From NCBI GenBank assembly GCA_965214475.1, contig OZ243953.1:3238642-3302641 (forward strand): a DNA stretch of 64,000 nt. Direction: 5' to 3'. The notes beneath the pieces are model-generated. The model was given only the letters and a program-made list of their open reading frames with translations. It was not told the DNA's origin and did not search any database. The translations under genes and the position numbers were made by a program. Below are positions 50,410 through 59,523 of this stretch, one piece after another (within the stretch, counting starts at the first letter, position 1; each line of letters opens with the position of its first letter). The DNA comes from SIRX01 sp965214475. GTDB taxonomy: Bacteria; Actinomycetota; Rubrobacteria; Rubrobacterales; Rubrobacteraceae.

Positions 50410-51516
50410 ATGAGCAAGACTAAATCTATCGTTCTCGCGACGATGCTCAGTTTCGTGGTAGTCGTGGCGGCTGCTTGCGGAGGCGGTAGCCAGAGTGGGG
50501 AACAAGGTGGCGGCCAGGAGGGCGGCGGGGGAGAAGGCGGTAAGATCGCGCTGCTCCTGCCGGAGTCCAAGACCACCCGCTACGAGCGGCATGACCGTCC
50601 GATCTTCGAGAAGGCGGTCAAGGAGGAGTGCGCGGATTGCGAGATACTTTACTCCAACGCGGATCAGGACGCGGCCAAACAACAGCAGCAGGCCGAGGCG
50701 GCGATCACCAACGGCGCCGAGGTTATGGTGCTGGACCCGGTGGACGCTGAGTCCGCTTCGGTTATTTCGCAGCGGGCAAAGCAGGGTGACATACCGGTTC
50801 TCAGCTACGATCGGCTCGTTCAGAACGCAGACCTAGATGCCTACGTCTCCTTCGACAACGAGCGGGTGGGTGAGCTCCAGGGTCAGTGGATGGTGGACAA
50901 CGTCGATGAGGGCGGCAACATCGTCATGATAAACGGCGCCCCCACCGACCCGAACGCGGGGCTCTTCAAGAAGGGCGCGCACAGCGTTATAGACTCTAGC
51001 GATCTGAAAGTAGAAGTTGAGTACGACACGCCAGACTGGAGTCCAGATGAGGCCCAGAGTCAGATGGATCAAGCCATAACCCGGCTCGGGCAGGACAACA
51101 TCGACGGTGTCTACGCGGCGAACGACGGTACGTCGGGCGGCGCCATCGCCGCTATGAGGGCCGGCGGCGTGGATCCTCTACCGCCGACCACGGGCCAGGA
51201 TGCCGAGCTCGACGCCGTCCAGCGGGTCCTCGCCGGGACGCAGGGAATGACGGTCTACAAGGCAATCAAGGAAGAGGCGACGACGGCGGCGGAGGTGGCG
51301 GTCGCGCTGCTACAGGACGGCGAGTTGCCGCAGGACGTTGAGACCACCGGCGTAGACAACGGCCAGGAAGAAGTTCCCTCGGTGCTTCTGGAGCCCGTTG
51401 TGGTGACGGCGGAGAACGTCCAAGACACCATCATCGCCGACGACTTCTACAAGGTGGATGAGATCTGCACCGCCGACTTCGAGGATGCCTGCCGCGAGGC
51501 CGGGCTCACCGAGTAG
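50410..51516 (+). CDS. xylF: Xylose-type ABC substrate-binding lipoprotein
   Basis: A 368-aa lipoprotein with lipobox A-A-A-C (Cys23) and a Gly-rich linker. The mature domain is of the ribose/xylose-binding type: L-L-L-P-E-S-K-T-T-R-Y-E, N-A-D-Q-D-A-A-K-Q-Q-Q-Q and V-L-D-P-V-D-A match XylF; S-Y-D-R-L near 136 is at the sugar site. ATG 50410 follows GGGAGAAAG. First gene of a three-gene operon; xylose specificity is inferred from motifs and the ROK neighbour. Confidence 0.88.
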   Translation: MSKTKSIVLATMLSFVVVVAAACGGGSQSGEQGGGQEGGGGEGGKIALLLPESKTTRYERHDRPIFEKAVKEECADCEILYSNADQDAAKQQQQAEAAITNGAEVMVLDPVDAESASVISQRAKQGDIPVLSYDRLVQNADLDAYVSFDNERVGELQGQWMVDNVDEGGNIVMINGAPTDPNAGLFKKGAHSVIDSSDLKVEVEYDTPDWSPDEAQSQMDQAITRLGQDNIDGVYAANDGTSGGAIAAMRAGGVDPLPPTTGQDAELDAVQRVLAGTQGMTVYKAIKEEATTAAEVAVALLQDGELPQDVETTGVDNGQEEVPSVLLEPVVVTAENVQDTIIADDFYKVDEICTADFEDACREAGLTE

Positions 51517-51519
51517 GCG

Positions 51520-52332
51520 ATGCCGGATAGCGCGAAAACGTCCGAAGCTCCTCTGCTCGCCTTGCGGAGCATAAGCAAGAGCTTCGGACCCGTAAAGGCA
51601 CTGACCGACGTAGACTTCGAGGTTTACGCGGGCGAGGTCGTAGCACTCGTAGGGGACAATGGCGCTGGCAAGTCCACTCTCGTCAAGACTATAGCTGGCA
51701 GCCATGGGGCGGACAAAGGTGAGATCCTCTTTGAGGGTGAGAAGGCCCGGATAAATGGCCCGCAGGATGCCAGCGGGCTCGGCATCGCCACTGTGTACCA
51801 GGACCTCGCTCTCTGCGACAACCTCGACGTGGTCGCCAACCTCTTTCTCGGTCAGGAGAACCTGGCTGGCGGGCCCGGACGGGCGGCGCGCTGGATGGAC
51901 GAGCCACCCATGGAGCGGCAGTCGCTGGAGCTTCTAGACTCGCTCTCGGTAACGACCATCCAGAGTGTCCGCACGCCGGTCGCGTCGCTCTCCGGTGGCC
52001 AGCGGCAGTCCGTCGCAATAGCGCGTTCACTCCTTGGAGAGCCGAAAGTGGTGTTGCTAGACGAGCCGACCGCAGCCCTCGGCGTCGCTCAGACACAACA
52101 AGTCCTCGACCTCATCCTGCGGCTGAAGGACCGGGGTCTCGGGGTCGTGGTCATCAGCCACAACCTCGCCGACGTTTTCGAGGTGGCCGACCGCATCATC
52201 GTGCTGCGGCTCGGACAGCGTGTGAGGGACTTCGACGTGAAGAACGCTACCCAGGAAGAGGTGGTCGGTGCTATCACCGGCGCGGAGTTCGGCGTGCCTA
52301 CATCCGGAGACACACAGGGGGAGGCGGGATGA
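51520..52332 (+). CDS. xylG: Sugar ABC transporter ATPase, single domain
   Basis: A 270-aa ABC ATPase: Walker A G-D-N-G-A-G-K-S-T near 48, signature L-S-G-G-Q-R-Q-S-V near 152, Walker B V-V-L-L-D-E-P-T near 172, switch His in V-I-S-H-N. Only one nucleotide-binding domain, as in FrcA, while classical XylG/RbsA are ~500-aa tandem fusions. Four bases after xylF; ATGA overlap with the permease gene. Confidence 0.88.
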   Translation: MPDSAKTSEAPLLALRSISKSFGPVKALTDVDFEVYAGEVVALVGDNGAGKSTLVKTIAGSHGADKGEILFEGEKARINGPQDASGLGIATVYQDLALCDNLDVVANLFLGQENLAGGPGRAARWMDEPPMERQSLELLDSLSVTTIQSVRTPVASLSGGQRQSVAIARSLLGEPKVVLLDEPTAALGVAQTQQVLDLILRLKDRGLGVVVISHNLADVFEVADRIIVLRLGQRVRDFDVKNATQEEVVGAITGAEFGVPTSGDTQGEAG

Positions 52333-53543
52333 CCTCAGCGGAGCAGGTTTCGAAGAAAGGCTCCACACAGCAGCAGGGAAAAAACGCCGGCTTCTTCTCC
52401 AGGGCTATCGGACGCCTGGGACCGGGCGGGCTCGGTCCACTGCCGGTCCTCATCGGGCTCGCGGCGATCTGGACGGTCTTCACCATCGCCAACCCGCGCT
52501 TTCTCTCGGCAGTCAACCTGACGAACATGATGCTCCAGATCGCCGCGGTCGGCACCATCTCGGTCGGGATAGTGATGGTCCTGCTACTTGGTGAGATAGA
52601 CCTCTCTGTAGGATCGGTGAGCGGTCTCGCCGCAGGCGTAATGGCCGTATTGAGCGTCAAGAGCCAGATGCCCGCCGTCCCGGCGCTACTCATTGGAATA
52701 CTAGCCGGCGCAGCCATTGGTGCATTTAATGGCTTTATCGTGACCAGGTTCAGAGTTCACTCGCTCGTCGTAACGCTGGCGGGGCTGCTGGGATTCCAGG
52801 GAGCGCTGCTATACGTACTGGGCGATACCGGGACCGTGAACCTTCGGGACCCGATCATCACGGGTCTCGCCGGCACCTTTTTCCCGCCGCTGGTGGGATG
52901 GATCGTGGCCGCCTTGGTCATTGCTATCTACGCCGGCTCTGTGCTCCTCAGTAGACGAAGTGAATTGGCTGCCGGGCTCGAAAGCCCGTTCATTCCGATG
53001 ATAGCGCGGACCGTCGCGGTCACCGTGGCCGTTGTCGCTGTGGTCATCGTATTGAATGCCGACCGGGGACTCCCTCTGGCCGTCGTGATCTTCCTGGGGT
53101 TCGTCCTGGGCTTTCATCTACTTACCACCAAAACCCGCTTCGGACGTTACCTGTTCGCCATCGGGGGCAACGCCGAGGCCGCCCGACGGGCTGGCATAAA
53201 AGTGGAGCAGGTAAAAGTTGCGGCCTTCGTACTCTGCTCGACGCTGGCGGCGGCGGGAGGCATCCTTGCGGCTTCGCGCCTTCTGGCTGTCAACCAAGCA
53301 TCGGGGAGCGGCGATATCTTGCTCAACGCCATCGCAGGACCCGTGATAGCTGGCACCAGCCTAATGGGCGGGCGGGGCTCGGTCTGGTCGGCTTTGCTCG
53401 GGGCCCTGGTCATCGGGTCCATCTCAAACGGCATGGACCTGCTGGCATTCGACTCCTCGATCAAGTTTATGGTCACCGGAGCGGTGCTCGTCATAGCCGC
53501 AACGATAGATGCAGTGAGCAGCCGCCGACGTCGCTTGTCTTGA
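52329..53543 (+). CDS. xylH: Sugar ABC transporter permease
   Basis: A 404-aa membrane protein of the RbsC/XylH type with about ten hydrophobic segments, including L-L-L-G-E-I-D-L-S-V-G-S near 90 (the E-I-D-L-S motif is typical), G-G-N-A-E-A-A-R-R-A-G-I near 278 and M-G-G-R-G-S-V near 342. The soluble N-terminus is rich in Gln and Lys. Last gene of the operon; an IS remnant starts 50 bases later. Confidence 0.9.
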   Translation: MTSAEQVSKKGSTQQQGKNAGFFSRAIGRLGPGGLGPLPVLIGLAAIWTVFTIANPRFLSAVNLTNMMLQIAAVGTISVGIVMVLLLGEIDLSVGSVSGLAAGVMAVLSVKSQMPAVPALLIGILAGAAIGAFNGFIVTRFRVHSLVVTLAGLLGFQGALLYVLGDTGTVNLRDPIITGLAGTFFPPLVGWIVAALVIAIYAGSVLLSRRSELAAGLESPFIPMIARTVAVTVAVVAVVIVLNADRGLPLAVVIFLGFVLGFHLLTTKTRFGRYLFAIGGNAEAARRAGIKVEQVKVAAFVLCSTLAAAGGILAASRLLAVNQASGSGDILLNAIAGPVIAGTSLMGGRGSVWSALLGALVIGSISNGMDLLAFDSSIKFMVTGAVLVIAATIDAVSSRRRRLS

Positions 53544-53592
53544 GCCCGTCTTAAAAAGTGGTGAGCGGCGTTGATCCGCTACTCTAGCACGC

Positions 53593-54228
53593 ATGGAAAA
53601 GCGCTATCTAACCGATCTGATCGATGCCGAATGGTCCTATCTTGAGCATTGTCTTCCTGCCCCCAAAAAGCGCGGCTGCCCGAGGGTCCATCCCTACCGC
53701 GAAATCCTAAACGCCATCTTTTACCTGTTAAAGACCGGCTGCCAGTGGCGGAAACTCACGGGGGAGCATCCGCCATTCGAGACCGTGTTCCACTATTTTA
53801 GGCAGTGGAGATTGGATGGCACTTGAGAGAAGATCAACCGGATGCTACGAGAGCGCCTGCGGGTCAAGCTCGGGCGCAATCCCGAGCCCTCCGCAGGCAT
53901 AGTGGACGCCCAATCGGCCAAGACAACCGGCATGGGTGGTGAGCAACGGGGCTACGACGGCAGAAAGAAGGTCAACGGTCGCAAGCGCCAGGTTTTGGTG
54001 GACACGGAGGGTTTGGTGGTCAAGGCGAAGATTCACAGCGCCAAGATTGCCGGCCAGGACGGTCTAAAGCTGCTGCTGGAGTCCGCCGAAGGACAGATCG
54101 GACTCCTTTCCCACGTATGGCTGGACTCTGGCTACCAGGGACGGGGTAGGGAATGGGCTGAACAAGAGCTAGGCTTGAGCCTAGAGGTCGTCCACCGCTC
54201 CCCGAAGCCCGATCCTGAGAAGATGTAG
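53593..54228 (+). pseudogene. IS5-type transposase remnant
   Basis: One continuous frame from ATG 53593, interrupted by TGA at 53824-53826 where homologues would have Trp (D-G-T-stop-E-K-I). First part: E-W-S-Y-L-E-H-C-L-P, then K-T-G-C-Q-W-R-K-L; second part: A-G-I-V-D-A-Q-S-A-K-T and W-L-D-S-G-Y-Q-G-R-G, typical of the IS5 group with DDE residues. It stops about 80 residues short of a full transposase, so the 3' end is also lost. No clear terminal inverted repeats or target duplication were found. Confidence 0.8.
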
Positions 54229-54271
54229 CCTGACAGCACTCAGTAGTACAGCTAGGTGTACAGGGAAACTC

Positions 54272-54594
54272 TTGAGGAACTATCTGAAGGAAGGAAAGCA
54301 GGGGATAAACCAAGAGCCCCAAGGTGGCAGGAGGTTCTGGTTCGTGCTGTTAGTCGGACGCTTCGCTGCACTCGGCGGTGCGTATTTCTTCATCAGCTCA
54401 CTCGAAGGTCAGCTAGAGTTCAGCACGCCACTACAGGTGGGCGGAGGAACAGGGATGGCTTTGACAGCCGCGGCCGAATTACTGCCCAAAGACTGCCCAA
54501 AGATAAAAGGAGGTTCGCCGCCACCCTTCGTAAGCTCGCCCTGGCTGTTATGGCTCTGAGCTTGGTATTGGTGGCGATGGCCTTCCTCTCGTAA
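54272..54594 (+). pseudogene. Small membrane-protein gene frameshifted by an 11-bp tandem duplication
   Basis: From TTG 54272 the frame encodes two hydrophobic stretches ending A-A-A-E-L-L-P-K-D. There the 11-mer CTGCCCAAAGA occurs twice in tandem (54482-54492 and 54493-54503), shifting the frame. Removing one copy restores a protein of about 103 aa that continues K-R-R-F-A-A-T-L-R-K and a last membrane helix ending A-M-A-F-L-S. Without removal, translation ends after 95 aa in an unrelated tail. Family unknown. The duplication could be reversible. Confidence 0.55.
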
Positions 54595-54758
54595 ACTAAC
54601 CTAGTAGCCTGTCAAAAAACGGGTACGCAAACCGGCCTCTAAAGGAGGCTTATTTGAGCGGTTTCTGATCCGGTCTGTAGCTCTGTCAATAAAGGGTCCT
54701 ATTCTGCTACCCTTCCAGACGTAGCGACGAACTTTATAGGGCAATAGGAGAGGTATCA

Positions 54759-54926
54759 ATGCTGAGCAGGAGCGTGGCAGCCATTACCATAGGAGCAATC
54801 GTTGGTGGAGTGATCGGACTGGTTCTCGGGATAGTGCTTGGGGCTGACAACCCATTCATCTACACAGGCATGGGCATTGCTATAGGTGCAGCCATATCCG
54901 TTCCTTTCTTCGTGCGTGAGAAGTAA
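54759..54926 (+). CDS. Small two-span membrane protein
   Basis: A 55-aa frame with AGGAGAGG just before ATG 54759. Two Gly/Ile/Val-rich helices (about 7-28 and 35-52) separated by A-D-N-P-F-I-Y, and a basic end V-R-E-K. Gly-zipper-like spacing in the first helix. It ends 10 bases before the serine recombinase remnant. Function unknown; the ribosome site and composition make it likely real. Confidence 0.6.
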   Translation: MLSRSVAAITIGAIVGGVIGLVLGIVLGADNPFIYTGMGIAIGAAISVPFFVREK

Positions 54927-54936
54927 GCACCGCTTC

Positions 54937-55536
54937 ATGACGAGGGGCGCCATATACTTACGAGTCTCCACTGGTGACCAACACTCTAAAAACCAACTCC
55001 TGCAGCTCCAAGAGTTCTGCAAGAGATGGGAGGGCCACGAGCTCATTGCCGAGTATGTGGACCAAGAGTCGGGCCGCAGAGAGCGTAAGGATTTCGACCA
55101 GATGCTCGCGGATGCCGCGAGAAGACGATTCGACGTGCTGCTGTTTTGGGCTCTGGACCGTTTCAGCCGGGAAGGGATAAGAAAAACCATCGCCTACCTG
55201 CAGCGCCTGGACGATCGCGGGATAGCCTTCAAGAGCTACACAGAGCCTTTCCTGGACACCGACAACGAGCTGATCGCCCACATAGTACTCGGCGTTAGCA
55301 GCTACTACTCCCAGCAGGAGGCATTAAGGATTTCCGATAGGACCAAAGCGGGTCTTGAGCGGGCCAAGAAGAATGGGAAGGTTCTGGGGAGACCGGATGG
55401 GTTCGAGCAGTAGGCGCCGAGCCTAAAGGAAATGAGAGAGCAGGGCTATTCGCAGGGGAGGATAAGCCGGGAGACGAGCCTCTCATACAATACGGTTAAG
55501 AAGTATCTGGCGCGAATAAAAACGGAGCTTGGATGA
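54937..55536 (+). pseudogene. Serine recombinase interrupted by TAG
   Basis: From ATG 54937: Y-L-R-V-S-T-G-D-Q (catalytic Ser present), F-W-A-L-D-R-F-S-R-E-G, then L-G-R-P-D-G-F-E-Q and TAG (55411-55413). The same frame continues for 40 codons, encoding a C-terminal HTH (Y-S-Q-G-R-I-S-R-E-T, Y-N-T-V-K-K-Y-L), to TGA 55534-55536. So a complete resolvase of about 199 aa is split by one stop between the catalytic and DNA-binding domains. The 3' end overlaps the next gene as ATGA. Confidence 0.75.
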
Positions 55537-55877
55537 AGACTATTAGAGCTAGGCTGATCAGGACCAAGACGGACGTGGTAGGTGCCTGGGTCCTAGCTGC
55601 GCTGCTTATCTGTTTCTTCATATTTGCCCTAGCTGGTTACAAGTTGGGGTTCATGGGACTTCTATACCTCACCAGTTTGTCGGCCGGGTGGAGCCTCGCC
55701 TTTTTCCTCACCCGCCCTCAGCGATATAGAAAGCTACGGGCCGCCTCGTTGGTCATCCTGACGTTCGTAGGCTGGTTAGCCTGTGGCGTTGGAAGAAGAG
55801 CATGTACCAGTTTTTCAACATCTGCCTGGGGTGTGAGCGGAGAAATGGCAAGAAGACGGCTGGGTGGGGCACGTTGA
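55533..55877 (+). pseudogene. Membrane-protein gene truncated at a junction
   Basis: ATG 55533 begins a protein with three hydrophobic segments (residues about 19-38, 40-60 and 70-85). After residue ~86 (about 55,790) the frame runs into the antisense strand of a hydrolase remnant and becomes Arg/Ser-rich, so the natural C-terminus is lost. The start is coupled to the recombinase remnant. Family unknown. Confidence 0.5.
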
Positions 55878-56271
55878 GAATAGCCAGCTTCTCCAGGCGC
55901 TCCGGGTGGCTCAAGCCGAGCCACCACGCCACGCCCGCACCCCAGTCGTGCCCGGCTAAGCAAGCACGCTCCACGCCCGCTGCGTCCATCAGGCCGATAA
56001 CATCCTGCGCCAGCGCGTCGCGGCCGTAACTCCGTACGCTGGGTGACTTCTCGCTCAAGTTATAGCCGCGCTGATCTGGAACCCACACTCGGAACCCCGC
56101 CTTCACGAGCGCCGGAATCTGCTCCCGCCAGCTGTACCAGAACTCGGGGAAGCCGTGCAGCAGGATTACCAAAGGACCGTCCTCCGGACCAGCCTGCGCT
56201 ACATGGAGTGCGACGCCGTTGACGTCAATAGTCTAGTGCTCTAGCTCGGGCAGCTTCGGGTCTCCTTCCAG
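55753..56271 (-). pseudogene. Epoxide hydrolase-type alpha/beta hydrolase remnant
   Basis: On the minus strand: a start-like region with D-P-K-L-P-E-L-E-H, then TAG (56235-56233), then T-I-D-V-N-G-V-A-L-H, L-L-H-G-F-P-E-F-W-Y-S-W (oxyanion HGFP), G-H-D-W-G-A-G-V-A (nucleophile Asp), and a break after L-F-F-Q at about 55,800. So it carries a nonsense change near the N-terminus and lacks the whole C-terminal half (cap domain and catalytic His). The break coincides with the truncation of the plus-strand membrane gene, marking a deletion or rearrangement joint. Confidence 0.8.
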
Positions 56272-56863
56272 AGCTTTTGTTCTCGCTTCTCCATTCCCGA
56301 GAGCCTACACTAGAGAGGAGCAAGAATTGGTCCTAAAAACCTGTCCATGAAGTATGCGACGTATGTTGCCTTGGAGATTGCCTCCTGCCACTAGCCACGA
56401 TTGCCGTTTCGTGTCATCGAGGACTGGTGGAATCAACGCTCCGCACTAAATCAGGCCAACTATCGCGCAACGCGGGGGACACAGTTGAGCCTGGCAGGGA
56501 TAGGGAAACCATGGAACCTCGCCAATAACACAGCCTATGGGAGGTTCGAGTTTCACCGTCAGGTGGCTGTATGCTCATCCCTGATCGGCCACTCCTATGT
56601 TCCGAGCGAGTTAATCAGCAATCGAATACGGACCGGCACACCTCATCGCGCAACCTCTGGTCGTCCAGCACGAGTTTTCGGATCTCGCTGGGAAGCTGTG
56701 CCCGCTGCCACTGGCACTCCAGGCGACCAGCCTGCTCTTGCTCTCCTTCGTGAGCCGCCGCGCGTGCAGCCCTGGTCGCGCAAGCCGCTGCACCTAGTTC
56801 ATGAGCGAGAACCTGCTATCTGCAGGATGTCCTCCCAGTCACCACCTCGCCACCCCTACTGGG
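56272..56863. other. No intact gene; possible small remnant
   Basis: 592 bases without a credible gene. A plus-strand frame across 56,401-57,066 is long but Pro/Arg-rich and antisense to the next real gene. On the minus strand, 56,615-56,815 reads as an Ala/Glu-rich helical stretch with W-Q-R-A-Q-L-P-S-E-I-R-K-L-V-L, ended by TGA and cut by a stop upstream; it may be a decayed gene of unknown family. Confidence 0.35.
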
Positions 56864-57433
56864 CTACCGGTCCTCAGAGGAGCTATCTTCATCCACCACT
56901 GCCGGGTTCTCTTCTAGTTGCGCTTCTAGCTCCGGCTCGGCACCCTCCGGGGGTGGCGGAGCCTCCACCTTGCCCGCACCCTCCCCTATCTGTTGGCGGA
57001 TGCTCTCTAGCGTCGCCGAGATGCCTTCCTCTAGGGGCTCCCGGTCTTCATCTACTTCGTTACTAATTTCCGGCTCCGCCGAGCGTTCCCCGAAGGAGAG
57101 GTGCACCACCACCTCGCTACCCTCTTCGCCATGGTCTCCGACCGTCAGCCACCCCGAGTAGTCGCGGCCCGCTTCGGCACCCCACTCCATCCTACGCTCC
57201 GCCTCGTCCACAGCGAGGTAGCCCTCCGCAGTAAAGGTTTCGCCGTCCTCTGTGGGATGCTCTAGTGTTGTCCTGATCCTCTGTCCCGGTACGCCCTCGG
57301 CCGACGACCCCTCTATGGAAGAGGCGACCACCGGGGGTAGATACTTTGGCAGGTTTCCGACGTCTGAGAGCCAGGAGAGCACCTCTTCTGGCGGGGCGTC
57401 TACCGTCTGGCTTTGCTCGTATTCTTGGGCCAC
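56864..57433 (-). CDS. SRPBCC-family protein
   Basis: A 189-aa protein. Residues 1-145 fit the START/SRPBCC (polyketide cyclase/dehydrase) ligand-binding fold: V-D-A-P-P-E-E-V-L-S-W-L-S-D-V near the start and a central beta-rich region containing R-R-M-E-W-G. The last 45 residues are a low-complexity Pro/Glu tail ending S-S-S-E-D-R. GTG 57433 follows AAAGGAG. Ligand unknown. It appears intact amid decayed neighbours. Confidence 0.75.
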   Translation of the reverse strand: MAQEYEQSQTVDAPPEEVLSWLSDVGNLPKYLPPVVASSIEGSSAEGVPGQRIRTTLEHPTEDGETFTAEGYLAVDEAERRMEWGAEAGRDYSGWLTVGDHGEEGSEVVVHLSFGERSAEPEISNEVDEDREPLEEGISATLESIRQQIGEGAGKVEAPPPPEGAEPELEAQLEENPAVVDEDSSSEDR

Positions 57434-57785
57434 CGTCTACTCCTTTCCTAGATGAAGTTTTTTAGCCAAAGACTGGTACGAAACCATAGTACTCTGGTTG
57501 TTCTCGGCTTCGATGCGATCTCGCTTACTCTCTCGCCTACTAACCCACGATCCGGTATCGAAACTCTATGACGGAGCTGCTTCCAGAAGAGTGCTGCTCA
57601 GCGAAACATCGCAAAACCGCTGATGACAGTGCATGTGGTGTCCGCTTTCGTACAGCACCACCACAGGCTGCATCCTTCGGGACCCATTGATAGTGTGGGG
57701 AGTCGAGTAACCTCCCATCGGACTCGGCCATACAGGTGAGAGTTGAGGCGACAGACCGAGCGTCAAGAGAGAGGAGCATAGAGAC
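57434..57785. other. Intergenic region before the HU gene
   Basis: 352 bases with no convincing gene on either strand. The last bases carry the ribosome site (GAGAGGAG) of the HU gene. No clear promoter consensus recognised. Confidence 0.4.
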
Positions 57786-58056
57786 GTGAACAAGACAGAG
57801 TTTATCGAGAAGGTGGCCCTAGGAGGCCGAGGTATCCACGAGCAAAGCCCAGAGGTACTTCGAAGCTTTCGAGCGGGTGGTGACCGAGACGCTCAAAAAC
57901 AGCGAGGAGGTACGGATAACGGGCTTTGGTAAGTTCTCCGTCAAGGAGCGCAAAGCTAGAGAGGGAAGAAAGCCCCAGACGGGCGAGAAGATGAAGATCG
58001 CGGCTTCAAGGGTCCCTTCGTTTAGTGCGGGCAATGCTCTCAAGGAAGCCGTCTAG
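57786..58056 (+). pseudogene. HU-type DNA-binding protein gene, frameshifted
   Basis: GTG 57786 gives N-K-T-E-F-I-E-K-V-A, the start of HU proteins. After base ~57,821 the HU sequence continues in the next frame (Q-R-Y-F-E-A-F-E-R-V-V, R-I-T-G-F-G-K-F, R-K-P-Q-T-G-E-K-M, F-S-A-G-N-A-L-K-E-A-V) to TAG 58054-58056. Total length is one base more than a multiple of three, so a 1-base insertion near CCTAGGAGG disrupts it. Unshifted, translation would end after 48 codons. A strong terminator follows. Confidence 0.85.
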
Positions 58057-58092
58057 GAGCTATCCAAACGACATCGAGATGTGGTTGTATCC

Positions 58093-58126
58093 GAATCGGA
58101 GTCCTCAAGGTCGAGGACTCCGATTC
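58093..58126 (+). terminator. Strong hairpin terminator after HU
   Basis: Perfect 14-bp stem (58093-58106 with 58113-58126) around a 6-base loop, followed by TGTGTCT. It lies 37 bases after the HU stop. Confidence 0.75.
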
Positions 58127-58220
58127 TGTGTCTCCTAGCTTACGAGAATGGCAGAGAGCGCGTTTGGATAAGGCTGACCCGGTCATCCTATTGCGGAAAC
58201 TATTACGCAAGTCATCCTCT

Positions 58221-58378
58221 TCAGAGCGCGGAGGCTAGCACCTGGTGGACATAGGTGACGGCCATGGACCCTTCGCCGACGGCTGACGCGACACGCTTGG
58301 TCGAGCCGCTACGGACGTCGCCCACCGCGAAGATGCCCGGGCCGCCTCGTCTCCAGCAGGTAGGGTTGGCGATCTTCG
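58221..58378 (-). pseudogene. Thioredoxin-reductase-like C-terminal remnant
   Basis: Minus-strand frame ending at 58,221 encodes G-P-G-I-F-A-V-G-D-V-R-S-G-S, then K-R-V-A-S-A-V-G-E-G-S, the FAD-binding C-terminal motif of thioredoxin reductase-like flavoproteins. Upstream of about 58,378 the similarity stops abruptly and a different sequence follows, so only ~50 residues of a ~300-residue (or larger) enzyme remain. Confidence 0.75.
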
Positions 58379-58447
58379 GTCCAGTGGTGCTCGAAGGGGT
58401 CACAGTACCCAAATGGGAAATCTGTACGGTAAGACTTACAAAGTAAG

Positions 58448-59043
58448 TTAAACGGGCCGAGAGGAGTAGTCTATTGTGGGTTCTCTCGCAGATCCGTCGG
58501 GCTTGAGGTGACGGTAGAGCGTAGAGCGTGACACTCCTACTGCCTCGCACATCTCTCCCACGGGTATCTCCCGATTCTTGAGCATTTTAGAGGCCAGAGC
58601 GAGTTTCTTCTCATCCATTACCGGCTTGCGTCCGCCCTTCCTGCCCCGAGCCCTGGCCGCTTCGAGACCGGCCATTGTCCTCTCGCGGATGATGTCACGC
58701 TCGAACTCCGCCACCGCCCCGAAAACGTGGAAGACGAGCTTCCCTCTTGGAGTCGTAGTGTCTAGGCTCTCCCGCAGGAGACGAACTCTATACCGCGCTC
58801 GCGGACGCCGTTCACGAGTTCTATGAGTTCTTTGAGAGAGCGGCCGAAGCGGTCGAGCTTCCAGACCACTAGCTCGTCTCCTTCTCTGCAGTAGTCGATG
58901 GCGGCGCGTAACTCTGGGCGCTCGGCCTTGCGGGAGGAGATCTGCTCCTCGAAGATTTTCTTGCAACCAAATGCTTCGAGTTCCTTACGCTGCAGATCGG
59001 GGTTCTGATCTTTCTTTGAGGTCCGGATGTAGCCTATCCTCAT
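58448..59043 (-). pseudogene. Pin-type serine recombinase with 1-base deletion
   Basis: ATG 59043 (minus) starts R-I-G-Y-I-R-T-S-K-K-D-Q, with catalytic Ser, then W-K-L-D-R-F-G-R-S-L and G-I-E-F-V-S. There the frame breaks at about 58,778; one missing C would restore L-R-E-S-L-D-T-T-T-P-R-G-K-L-V-F-H. The rest, including A-R-G-R-K-G-G-R-K-P and a C-terminal HTH (G-V-S-R-S-T-L-Y-R-H-L), is intact to 58,448. It overlaps the PIN-domain remnant by ATGA, so the two were co-transcribed. Confidence 0.85.
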
Positions 59044-59462
59044 TGTTGTAAAGGCTCCCTCGTGAAGCCTTCTTGCTTGAAGTGCTTGTTGAATGCAAAC
59101 GCCACGGAGATCCCGCGCTCGCGCATAACGACGAAGGAGACGCAATCAGTCAGAGAGTAGCGCTTGTCGGGACGCTGCTCCAGGAGGTCGAAGGCCTTTC
59201 GGAAGAGATGCTCGTCCACATGCACGAGCCCGACTGATGGACTCGTCAGCAACCTCTTGCCCACCTTTACCGCCGAGGCGTGAAGCCCGCGAGCATTCGG
59301 GTAGGTGATCGTCTCGTCGAAGACGTACGTCGTGCTCACTAGGTGAGGTAGCTCGCCTTCTCTGAGCGACCTCCAATGCTCAAGCGCCTGCGGGTGGTTC
59401 TGGTCGGTACGCCGCTCTAGCGCGAGCAGATAGCCTGTGTCAACGAATACTTCGTGGGATCC
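59040..59462 (-). pseudogene. PIN-domain (VapC-like) gene without a usable start
   Basis: The frame on the minus strand reads E-V-F-V-D-T-G-Y-L-L-A-L (first acidic residue of the PIN site), then V-F-D-E-T, S-L-T-D-C-V-S-F and G-I-S-V-A-F-A-F-N-K-H-F, a complete PIN ribonuclease of ~140 aa. But between the upstream stop and V-D-T-G there is no ATG, GTG or TTG; the first standard start is GTG at 59339, which would drop the catalytic N-terminus. Either a lost start codon or a non-standard one. No antitoxin gene adjoins it. Confidence 0.65.
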
Positions 59463-59523
59463 ACCGTAGACGGTGGGTAGAGGGAGGATATGTTTAGGAG
59501 TGAACTATCTCACACTCGGATAT

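Noticed and set aside
48054..53543. SDR and sugar-transport genes as cargo of a second tRNA-Val element
   Set aside because: No right-hand att copy was found and the genes look like ordinary chromosomal metabolism; left as undecided rather than claimed.
47965..56235. Recurrent in-frame TAG codons might mean TAG is recoded in this organism
   Set aside because: Intact genes such as purC and the 144-aa scaffold's upstream rhodanese end at TAG in the expected place, and the broken genes also carry TGA stops and indels. Gene decay explains the pattern better.
56401..57066. 221-codon plus-strand open frame
   Set aside because: Pro/Arg-rich, no ribosome site, and antisense to the SRPBCC gene for much of its length; typical of spurious frames in GC-rich DNA.
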